64,000 nt of DNA from Progne subis subis (lineage: Eukaryota > Chordata > Aves > Passeriformes > Hirundinidae), in contig JAKJHU010001335.1 in assembly GCA_022316685.1 (NCBI GenBank), positions 1 to 64,000 of the forward strand. Reading direction: 5' to 3'. The notes beneath the pieces were generated by a model. The model did not search any database. It was not told where the DNA came from and saw only the letters and a program-made list of their open reading frames with translations. Shown piece by piece: positions 22,470 to 31,721 of this stretch. Every line of letters starts with the position of its first letter. The stretch's first letter is position 1. Position numbers and translations under genes: made by a program.

Positions 22470-22515
22470 CCCCACCCCATTGGCCACGCCACTTTCTCCA
22501 AACCAACCAATCAGA
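22470..22515. promoter_or_regulatory. paired CCAAT boxes, possible promoter remnant
   Basis: CCATTGGCCACGCC and AACCAATCAGAGCTC lie about 25 bases apart in opposite senses. The second resembles the CCAATCAGAGCT box at 40,720. No X box is next to it. Confidence 0.3.
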
Positions 22516-22559
22516 GCTCGGTGGTGGAGCCTGGGGGCATGGCCCGTGGGGGGGCAGTA

Positions 22560-22870
22560 AATGAGGTCCTGGAAGGGCAAAGGGACTGTCCTGAGGGAAA
22601 ATTGGGGTCCTGGAAGAGTAAATGAGATCCTGGAAGGGTAAATGAGGGTCCTGAGGGGGTGGATGAGGTCCTGGCAGGGTACATGAAGGTCCAGAGGTGC
22701 TAAATGGGGTCCTGGCAGGGTAAATGAGGGTTCTAAAGGGTTACATGGACTCCTACAGATGGAATTCAGGACTCATTTACCCTGCCAGGATCCTGCATTT
22801 ACCCCTTGGGAACTTAATTTACCCTGCCAGGACTGTAAATTACCCCCTTAGGACCCCATTGACCCCTGTG
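22560..22870. repeat. 20-bp minisatellite that flips orientation
   Basis: GGTCCTGGCAGGGTAAATGA units run forward to about 22,740, then appear as the reverse complement (ATTTACCCTGCCAGGA) to 22,870. The reverse form is the one seen at 26.4-26.7 kb and 28.6-29.4 kb. Confidence 0.75.
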
Positions 22871-23089
22871 ATGGGTTGGTTTCCATGGAAATGGTGGTGC
22901 TGGCAGAGTAAATGGTTCCCCGAGGGGCATTCCCTTACCCCAAGTGTCCCCAGTGATGCCATCCCAGGAGTTCCCATCAGGATTTGGGACAATTTTAATG
23001 AAAATTCCCAGAAAATTCCCCAAATTTGTCCCAAATCTTGTGTGGGAAGTGGGGAGGGGACAAGTGAAATCAGTGATGTCCACCGGTGA

Positions 23090-24434
23090 TGTCACCACCC
23101 TCCATGACATCATGGCAGTGACATCACTGTCCCCCAGCAGCCTCGGGATGTCCTCAATGGCTTTTTGGCACCGCTCAGCCACCACGCAGCCACCGGGGCC
23201 ACCAGGGTGACTCAAGAGGAGCCTGTGGATGTCCCCAAGTGTCTCCAGCAGGTGACGCGTGGCCAGGCGGGCACTGGCCTCCCCAACGCTCCAACTCGGC
23301 CACCGTGGTCACCAAGGCCTGGGAGACATCGGTGGACGCCTCCTTTGTCCCTTCCAAGGCAGCCTCGATGTCCCTGAGCCGGCGCTGCAGCTCCTGGGGG
23401 AACGCCTTGGCTTTGTCACACGCAGCCACCAAGCTCTTCAGCGGCCCCAGGGCCACCTCCACCCGCTGTCCCCTCCTGATAGCTGCCCCCGCCTGGCTGG
23501 TGGCCACCACGGCCTCTTCCTTGGCCTTGGTGGCCGCCACTAACTCATCAGAGGCTGCTGCCACCCGGGCTTCGTGTGCGGCCAGCGCCGACTCCACCTT
23601 GTCCTTGCTCAGGGCCACTGGTGGCTGCCGGGCCACAGCCACCAGGTTGTCCCCAGCTGTCCCCAAGCTGGCAGCCTGGTCCTGCCGGTCCCTGGCCCGG
23701 GCAGTGGCGGTGGCTGCAGTGGTGGCCTCGGTGGTGGCCACGTCCCTGCAGGCGTCGCAGAGCTCGGTGGCCTCCTCGGCCAGCCGGGCCCGCTGTCCCC
23801 GAGCATGGCCACCGAATTCCGCCAGGCGCTGGCCACGGCTGTCACACGGGCCCAGGTGGCCCCCGGGGTGGCCCCGAGGGCAGCCAGGGCCTGGCCCAGG
23901 GAGGTGACACCAGGGTGGCCCAGGGAGGTGATACCGGAGTGGCCCAGGGTGTCCCGGAGGTGACTGATGAATGTCCCCAGGGCTGTGTGCAGGGACCTTG
24001 GGGACGCGGACAGCAGCACGTCCCTGTCCGGCCCGGCCACAGTGGCCACCAGCTGGCCCAGGGTGGCCACCATGGCCACAAGTGCCTCCAGCACCTGGGG
24101 AGGGGACAGAGGAGATGGCAGAGACCTCGTGGCACCCTGGGTTCCCCCTTGTCCCCTCCGAGAGGGTGCAGCTTGTCCCCTCTGTCCCTTTGTCACCCCC
24201 TGTCCCCTCTGCTACCCCCCACTGTATCCTCTGCCACCCTCAGTCCCCTCCACCCATCTGTCACCTCTCCCCCCTTCCCGCCACACCCTCCTGTCCCCTC
24301 TGCCACCCCTCGTCCTCTCCTGCCACCCCTCTGGTCCCCCTTTGTCACCCCCCATGTCCCTTCTGCCACTCCTGTGTCCCCTCTGTCCCTCCTGCCACCC
24401 CGCGCCGGGATTGTCTCACCTCGCGGGGCTCCAT
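23090..24434 (-). pseudogene. alanine-rich helical protein gene, 5' exons, frameshifted
   Basis: I do not recognise the family. On the minus strand a tiny start exon (24,434-24,420, MEPRE) ends at a GTGAGA donor; a second exon begins after CCCCAG at 24,094 with VLEALVAMVATLGQLVATVA and continues to about 23,090. The product is Ala/Val/Leu-rich with heptad-like helices (ELVAATKAKEEAVVATSQAG, ELQRRLRDIEAALEGTKEAS), suggesting coiled coils or helical bundles. Frame shifts near 23,800 and near 23,285 are needed to keep the helical pattern. A related fragment lies at 54,730-55,213 with the same start exon and exon-2 beginning. Very GC-rich codon use. I rate coding origin as likely and present function as doubtful. 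Confidence 0.55.
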
Positions 24435-25051
24435 GGCCGCTGGGGACACTCCAGGGACACTCCAGGGACACTCCGGGGACACTCGGGGAACAGGCAGGAG
24501 ACACGCGGGAATGTGGCACGGGAAAACGTGGCTTGGCCGGGTGGGGGTGTGGCGCCAGAAGATGTGACGTCACCGCCCCGGCCCCACCCCCCCGCCCTCG
24601 GGGCCACCGCGAGGTCCCCAATGTCCCCGAGTGTCCCCAAAATCCCCCTGAGTGTCTCCAATGCCCCTCCCCCATGCCCCAACAAGTCCCAAGGGTCCCT
24701 CTGATGTCCTGGGGACACGCTGGGGTCCTGTTGGGGCCACTGCGGGGACATCGTGGTGACCCAAAACGCGACAGGGGACGTCAGGGTGTCTGCGATGTCC
24801 CCGAGAGAAGGACACGGGGCTGTCCCCAAGGTCCCCAACGCCCCCGGGATGTCCCATGCCCCGGCGGTGACAGTGCCACCCCCGTGTCCCCACCCTGTCC
24901 CTATTCCTGCCCCGCCAGCGCCTCCTGGGCCACCTCCAGCCTCCGCGCCACCTCCTTGTGCCCCTCCCTCGATGTCCCAAGGCACCACGATGTCCCCGAG
25001 CGCCCGGGCGGCGTTGGGGAACCCCCGTCCCCGCGTCCCCCACGGCGTCAC

Positions 25052-26306
25052 CTCCCTGTCCCGTGTGACAGCGGCCACCAAGGTCTTCAGCTCCAGCGTC
25101 ACCTCCTCCAGCCGCCCCAGCACAGCCGCGGTGGCCTCGTTGGTGGCCGCGGTGGCCTCGGCGCTGGCCCTGGCGGCCGCCACCCGCCGGGCGCGGTGCC
25201 GCAGGCGCTGGGCCATGTCCCGGTGGCGGCTCGCGGCGATGGCCAGGTGACGCCGCGATGTCCCCAAGCCCCGCCGGGCCACCTCGCAGGACAAGGCCAC
25301 CGCGGCCAGGGCCAGCAGCAGGTGACCGTCCTCAGCCACCCCCAGGGCGGTGCGGGCCGCGTCCAGGGACACTGCGGGGACACGGGGACACCGCACAGGT
25401 GGCACCAGGGACAGGGCAGTGCCACCAGTCCAGCCCAGTTGCCCAATTCCAGCCCAGTGTCACCAGTTCTCCCAGTGCCAGCCCAGTGCCACCAGCCCAG
25501 TGTCAGTCCCAGTGTCAGTGTCCCAGTGCCAGCCAGCCCAGTGCCAGTGCCCCAGCCCAGTGTCCCCATCCCAAGCCAGGGGAAGGTCTGAACTGGTCTG
25601 AACTGGTCTGAACTGGTTCATACTGGTCAGGGCAGGGGAAAGTCTCTGTTGGTCTGTATAAACTCATGCTGGTCTGAACTGGTCTGAACTGGTCCCCACT
25701 GCTCTAAACTGGTTCATACTGCTCCATACTGCTCTATAGTGGCTCATACTGGTCTAAACTAGTCTAAACTGGTCTAAACTGGCCTCTACTGGTCTAAACT
25801 GGTCTATACTGGTCAGGGCAGATATATATACTGGTCATACTGGTCTGAATGGGTTTATACTGGCTCATACTGGTCTGTACTGATCCATACTGGTTATACT
25901 GGTTTATACTGGTTATACTCACGCACAGCCGCACACAGAACCATCAGTACCATGGCCAGCCGTGCCCGGCCTGCAGCCAGCGCTGGCACCGCCATGCCCA
26001 TCGCTCCTTGCGCTCCAGCATCTCCGCCCTCGCCTTGGCTAAAGACCCGACCTGCCACAGATGCTCCGAGTCCTCGTCCCCGACGGTCCCCAGGGCCACT
26101 GCCGGAGTCACCGTGGCCTCCCAAGCCACCTCCAGATCCCTTAGGGCCAGCTGGGCCTGGTCCAGCGTGGCCTCAGCCTGAGCCAGCGCCACAGGAACGC
26201 TGCCCGGTGTCCCCAAGGCCTTGGCCAGGGCCACCAGGGCCCCCAGGGCCTTGTGGCACGCGGCCTCCACCGGGGCAACCTCAGCGGGGAGGGCAGGGGG
26301 GGACAC
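25052..26306 (-). pseudogene. alanine-rich helical protein gene, two further exons
   Basis: Exon 26,306-25,923 follows a CTGTCCCCAG acceptor and encodes Ala-rich helices (EVAPVEAACHKALGALVALA, RDLEVAWEATVTPAVALG), ending at a GTGAGT donor. The main frame stops at 25,944, but a neighbouring frame gives a hydrophobic segment (RARLAMVLMVLCAAV) up to the donor. Exon 25,371-25,052 follows CCCCGCAG, continues with HLLLALAAVALSCEVARRGL and a basic, Ala-rich helix, and ends at GAG/GTGACG. Hydrophobic segments suggest membrane contact. These exons lie upstream of the MEPRE start exon on the same strand, so they probably belong to a tandem paralogue rather than the same transcript. Family unknown. Confidence 0.5.
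25600..25925. repeat. ACTGGTCTAA minisatellite
   Basis: Roughly 10-12 base units (ACTGGTCTAA, ACTGGTTCAT, ACTGGTTAT) repeat through the intron between the two exons of the alanine-rich gene. Confidence 0.85.
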
Positions 26307-26395
26307 CTGGGGACAGGAAAGGGGGTCAGGGTGGGTGGGAAAGGGTTGGGGGCTCCCAGGTGGGGTTTGGCTGTAGAGGCTTGAAGGAGGGAGAG

Positions 26396-27300
26396 CCCCA
26401 TGCCCTGATCCTCCCAAGGGGCAGAATTCACCCTGCCAGGACCTCTGTGACCCTTTTGGGGCTGGGTTTAACCCCTCGGGCCCAGATTGATCCCACAGGG
26501 CTCCATTTCCCCTGCCAAGACCTCACTGACCCCCTCAGGGCCCATTCACCCCACCCAGGGCTCTGATTTACCTTGCCAGGGCCCTGATTTTCCCCCATTC
26601 ATCCTTTCAGGACCACACTTAACCCTTCAGGACCCCACTGACCCCTCAGGAGCCCCATTTATCCTTCCAGGACCCCACTGACCCACCCAGGGCCCATTCA
26701 CTCCCCTCAGCGCTCTGATTTATCCTGCCAGGACCATCATTTGGAATTTTGGGGGGATTGTTTTTGGGGATCCAGCAGCATTTGTTTGGGTCCGGGATTT
26801 GGGACTGTTTTCAGATCCAGGATTGGAGATCTTTGGGGATTGCATTTGGGGCACCCAGCAGCATTTGGGATCTGTGGGTTTTTGGGATCCAGGATCTGGG
26901 ATTTGGGATCATTTAGGATTGGGGTTTGGGTATCCAGAAGCATTTGAGATTTAGGATTTTTGGGGATCCAGGATCTGGGATTTGAGGTCATTTTGGATCA
27001 TTCCTTTGGATGCAGCAGGATTTGGGATCTGGAATTTAAGATTGCTTAGGATCCAGGATTTGGGACTGTTCCTTGGGATCCAGCAGGATTTGGGATCATT
27101 CAGGACCCCTGGTATCCCAAACCCACCCCCAATGTCCCCAAAAGGTTCCTTTGTCTCCCCTTTCCCATTCCTTGCCCGCCCATTCCCCCCACCCCCTGCC
27201 TGCTTCCAGGCCACGCCCCTTCTCTCCCCATTGGTTGCTTCTCTGAAGGCTCCGCCCCCTTTCCCACCCCCATGCCCACACCCTTCCCAATCCCCGCCCC
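26396..27300. repeat. duplicated segment, copy 1
   Basis: The order is GATCCTCCCAAGGGGCAGAA, CCAGGACCCCACTGACCCCT-type units, GGGATCCAGGATTTGGGATC-type units, then a GC-rich CCAAT segment. The same order recurs at 28,507-30,205, so this is a tandem segmental duplication with internal expansion in copy 2. Confidence 0.75.
27210..27265 (-). promoter_or_regulatory. GC-box/CCAAT promoter-like segment
   Basis: On the minus strand GGGGGCGGAGCCTTCAGAGA, AACCAATGGG and GGGGCGTGGCC follow one another, the layout of a TATA-less promoter facing the alanine-rich exons. A sister copy is at 30,165-30,205 and a related GC-box cluster is at 55,190-55,255. Confidence 0.45.
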
Positions 27301-27344
27301 CTCCCTGCTCCAGTGCTCCCCATTGCTCCCTCTGGAGCACCCAC

Positions 27345-27860
27345 ACCAGTGTCACCATCCCAGTGCTCCCAGTGCCACCGCCCCATTGTCCCCAGAGCAA
27401 TGTCACCATCCCAGTGCCACCACCCCATTGTCCCCATACCAGTGTCACCATCCCAGTGCTCCCAGTGCTCCCAGTGCCACCGCCCCATTGTTCCCATACC
27501 AGTGTCACCATCCCAGTGCTCCCAGTGCTCCCAGTGCCACTGCCCCATTGTCCCCAGAGGAATGTCACCATCCCAGTGCTCCCAGTGCTCCCAGTACCAC
27601 CACCCTATTGACCCCAGAGGAATGTCACCATCCCAGTGCTCCCAGTACTCCCAGTGCCATCGCCCCATTGTCCCCAGAGGAATGTCACCATCCCAGTGCC
27701 ACTGCCCCATTGCTCCCATACCAGTGTCACCATCCCAGTGTTCCCAGTGCCACTGCCCCATTGCTCCCATACCAGTGTCACCATCCCAGTGCTCCCAGTG
27801 CCACCACCCCATTGTCCCCATAGCAATGTCACCATCCCAGTGTCCCCCTCCTGTCCCTGT
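27345..27860. repeat. 60-bp minisatellite of CCCAGTGCTC type
   Basis: About nine copies of a unit with CACCATCCCAGTGCTCCCAG, GTGCCACCGCCCCATTG and CCCATACCAGTGT; some lack an internal 10-base CCCAGTGCTC. Positions 27,860-28,500 are similar but more diverged, with a C-run at 28,259-28,274. Repeated ORFs on both strands here are artefacts. Confidence 0.85.
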
Positions 27861-28506
27861 GTTCCCAGTTCCACCCCAGTGTCCCTAGTCCCATGACACT
27901 GTCACCAGTCCCCTCCCTGTGTCCCCAATTCCATCCCAGTCTCCTCAGTCCTCTCCCAGTGCCACCAGCCAACGTCCCCAGGGCTGCCTCAGTGTCACCA
28001 CCGCAGTGCCACCAGTTCATCCCAGTTTCTCCTCCCAGAGCCACCAGTTCCATTCCACTGTCACCAGTGTTTGGGGAGGTTCCAGGTGAGAATTCCCAAG
28101 GATTTGGGGGTTCCCAGCTGCCCAGGTGAGGATTTGGGTTTCTCAGGTGTCCCAGGTGAGGCCCCAGGGAGGTTTCAGGTTCCCAGGTATCCAGGTGAGA
28201 TTTTGGGGGGTTCAACATGAATCTCCCCAGGAATCTAGGTGCTCCCACCCCTGTTTTCCCCCCCCCCCCCCCCACCCCCTTGAACTTCACAGACTCCAGA
28301 ACTTTCCATGTTCCTATTCCCTCCCAGACGCACCCACAGCCCTGGGGGTTCCCAAACTTCACCAAAACACCCAAAAATGCCACAAAATACCGCCCCCTCA
28401 GACCCCCCAGATCCCTCAGGTGCCCGCTGGGGGTGACCCTGGGGTTTTGGGGTTCCCACCTCAGGTTCCATCCCTGTCCCCATCCTGGAGCTCTGAGCAC
28501 CGAGGG

Positions 28507-30205
28507 CGTCAAAGCTCGGAGGAGGGAGGGCCCCACACCCTGATCCTCCCCCAAGGGGCAGAATTCGCCCTGCCAGGACCTCAGTGACCCTTTTGGGGCT
28601 GGGTTTAACCCCTCAGGGCCCGGATTGATCCCAGAGGGCTCCATTTCCCCTGCCAGGACCCCATTGACCCCCTCAGGTGCCTGATATCCCCTGCCAGGAC
28701 CCTGATTTACCCCCATTCATCCTTTCAGGACCACACTTAACCCCTCAGGGCAATCATTTATCATACCAGGACCTATTTTACCCCATCAGGACCCCATTTA
28801 ACCCCTCAGGATCTCATTTATCCTTCCAGGGCCCCATTCAGCCCTTTCAGGACTGTGTTTATTACCCCACAACCCTGATTTACTCCCAAGGGGCAGAATT
28901 TGCTCTGCCAGGACCTCAGGGACCCTTTTGGGGCTGGATTGATCCTGTAGGGCTCCATTTCCCCTGGCAGGACCCCACTGACCCCGTCAGGGCCCATTCA
29001 CCCCACCCAGGGCTCTGATTTACCCTGCCAGGACCCTGATTTACCTCCATTCATCCTTTCAGGACCCCATTGACCCTCAGGACCCAGTGACCCCCCTCAG
29101 GACCCCATTTATCCTTCCAGGACCCCACTGACCCCTCAGGGCCCCATTTATCCTTCCAGGACCCCACTGACCCCCCCAGGGCCCATTCACTGCTCTGATT
29201 TACCCTGCCAGGACCCTGATTTATCCACATGCATCTTTTCAGGACCTCATTCTACCCTCAAGGTCTTCATTTGTCCTACCAGGACCCACTTAGTCCCTCA
29301 GGACCCCACTGACCCCTCAGGGCCCCATTTATCCTTCCAGGATCCCACTGACCCCCAGGGCCCATTCACCGCTCTGATTTACCCTGCCAGGACCCTGATT
29401 TGGAATTGGATTTTTTGGATTGTTTTTTGGGATCCAGCAGCATTTGGGGTCGGGGATTTCGAATTGTTTGGGGATCCAGGATTGGAGATCTTTGAGGACT
29501 GGTTTTGCGGTACCCAGTAATATTTGGGATCTGGGGGTTTTTGGGATCCAGGATCTGGGGTTTGAGGTCATTTGGGATCATTCCTTGGGATCTGGCAGGA
29601 TTTGGGATCCTTTGGGATCCAGGATTTGGGGCATTTTTGGGATTGTTCGGGATGCAGGATTTGAGGTCATTTGGGATCATTTCTCGTGATCCAGCAGGAG
29701 TTGTGATCTGGAATTTCACATTGCTTGGGATCCAGGATTTGGGACAGTTCCTCGGGATCTGGCAGGACTTGGGATCATTCAAGATCCAGGATTGGGGTCA
29801 TTTGGGATTGTTCGGGATGCAGGATCTGAGGTCATTTGGGATCATTCCTCGGGATGCGGGCAGTATTTGGAATCTGGAATTTCAGATTTCTCGGGATCCA
29901 GGATTTGAGATCATTCCTCGTGATCCAGCAGGATTTGGGATCATTTGGAACCCCCGATGTCCCCAAACCCCTCCAATGTCCCCAAAGGGTCCCTTCGTCT
30001 CCCCTCCCCCCCTCCCGTTGATGGCCCCGCCCCTTTCCCACGCTCCACGCCCCATTAATTCCCTGCCCATTCCCCCCCACCCACTCTCCCAGGCCCCGCC
30101 CCTTTCCCGCGCCCCAGTAATTCCCCGCCCATCCCCCCTGTGCTCCCAGGCCACGCCCCCTCCTCTTCCCATTGGTTGCTGCTCCAAAAGCTCCGCCCCC
30201 TGTGG
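28507..30205. repeat. duplicated segment, copy 2, with promoter-like end
   Basis: Sister of 26,396-27,300, expanded in both minisatellite parts. It ends with CCCATTGGTTGCTGCTCC and CCGCCCCC (30,165-30,205), a CCAAT/GC-box pair for leftward transcription. No coding exon was identified inside it. Confidence 0.7.
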
Positions 30206-30234
30206 GAATGGGGGGGACTTGGGGGTGTTCAATC

Positions 30235-30800
30235 AGTTGGGGGGGGGTTCAGGATTGGGGGGGGGTGTGGTAGGGGGGTCCCATAGATTGTGGGGGTCTG
30301 GTGAGTGGGGGATCCCATGGATTGGGGGAGTCCCATGGATTGGGGGGGTCCAATGGATTAGGGGGATGTGGTGAGCGGGGGGGATCCATGGATTGGGAGG
30401 ATCCCATGGATTGGGGGGTCCTGGTGAGTGTGGGGGTCCCATGGATTGGGGGGCTGTGGTGAGTAGGGGTCCCATGGATTGCGGAGTGTGGTGAGTGGGG
30501 GGTCCTATGGATTGGGGGGGGTCCCATGGATTGGGGGGGTCCTGGTGAGTGTGGGGGTCCCATGGATTGGAGGGGGTCCTGGAGAGTGGGGGGGTCCCGG
30601 GGGGGGGTCGTGGTGAGTAGGGGTCCCAAGGATTGGGGGGATCCTGGTGAGTGGGGGGATCCCATCGGTTGGGGGGGGTCCCAGCGCTTTGGGGGGGTCG
30701 GTGAAGAGGGGGCACTGAATGGGGGGGGTCCCGGTGCTTGAGGGGGGCCCAGTCAATTGGGGAGGGGTCATGGTGATAACGGGGTGGGGGGGGGGGGTGC
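30235..30800. repeat. G-rich GGGGGGTCCCATGGATT minisatellite
   Basis: Variable units of 18-36 bases with runs of 5-12 G on the plus strand, ending in a run of 12 G near 30,787. Able in principle to form G-quadruplexes. Confidence 0.85.
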
Positions 30801-30879
30801 GGAGAGGACCGAGCCCCAAGGGATCCCCCCAGTGCCCCCCCAGTGCCCCCCCAGTCCCGGCGCTGTTCCCGGGGGTGAC

Positions 30880-31477
30880 CCCACCTCACTGGGGTTTGGT
30901 ACGTTCTTCCCTACCCTGGGAAAAAACAACTTTGGGAGTTTTCTGTGGGAGTTCTCCCTCTCCTCCACTCGGCCGAAGGGCGTTGGGGGTTTTCCCTTTC
31001 TGGGGGCAATCAAAGCCATTGCACTGCTGCTCCTAATTCGGGGTAGGAGAACTGACGGCTTTCCTCTGAGCCGTGGCAGCGAACACGCAGGGCTGGGAAA
31101 GGCGGGCCGGGAGCTGCGGAGAACTTTGTTTGTGTTTTCAGCTCAACGCCGCCTCGGGCCCGGGCCCGTGCCAGGGCTGTTGCTCATCTCCGCCTTTCCC
31201 CTCACACAGCCCGGGGGGCCCGGAGAGCGCGGGCCGAGGCTGGGCCGTGTGCACAGCCCGCCGCTGGCTGCGATTGGGCGATGGTGCCGTCACTCGTGGT
31301 TGTGGCGCGCTGATTGGGCAGAGCGGGGCCAAGCCCGGCCCCGGGGCCGCCCCCTCCCCGGGCGCCCCTGGCGCAGCAGAGCCGCCATTGGCGGAGCGTC
31401 TGTGCGGGCCCGGGAGCGGCGGCAGCGGCCGGAGCCCGGGGAGGCGGCGGCGGAGCTCGGAGGCGGCCCCAGCGCAG
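30880..31477 (+). promoter_or_regulatory. CpG-island promoter and first non-coding exon of a ZNF gene, unit 2
   Basis: A CpG-dense segment with three ATTGG boxes (31,273, 31,313, 31,386) and GC boxes, followed by a GCG-rich stretch ending at a CAG/GTGGGAG donor at 31,478. No TATA box. The same segment is inverted at 53,794-54,400 and repeated at 63,604-64,000. It lies upstream of, and in the same sense as, the ZNF terminal exon at 38.8 kb, and head-to-head with the alanine-rich gene. Confidence 0.65.
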
Positions 31478-31721
31478 GTGGGAGCCGCGCTGGGTTGTGC
31501 CGGGGCTCGGGGCTGGCTGCGGGCCGAGGGCGCGTCCGGGGGCTCTGGCGGGTTCCTTGTGCCGTGTCCGCCCCGTGTTGCCCGTGGCCTGAGGGCGCTG
31601 CGGGAGCGGCTGCCCGCGGTCTCCTTGCCGCTGGGGCCTGGGCAGGAGCCGGTGCCGGAGCAGCGCTGCCTCGTCCCGCTTCCTGTGGGGAGCACGGAGG
31701 TGGCTGCCCTGTCCCCGGGAG

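Noticed and set aside
23576..25591. 671-codon plus-strand open frame
   Set aside because: It is the complement of Ala-rich minus-strand exons in very GC-rich DNA, crosses their introns, and is low-complexity Pro/Arg/Ser.
27272..27888. Open frames rich in SQCSQCH and HWDGDT
   Set aside because: They come from the 60-base CCCAGTGCTC minisatellite.
28080..28210. Series of CAGGTGAG splice-donor-like sites
   Set aside because: They repeat with a minisatellite and have no associated coding exon.
30249..30889. Proline-rich SPGPPQSMGPP frames on the minus strand
   Set aside because: Translation of the G-rich minisatellite; no other coding evidence.
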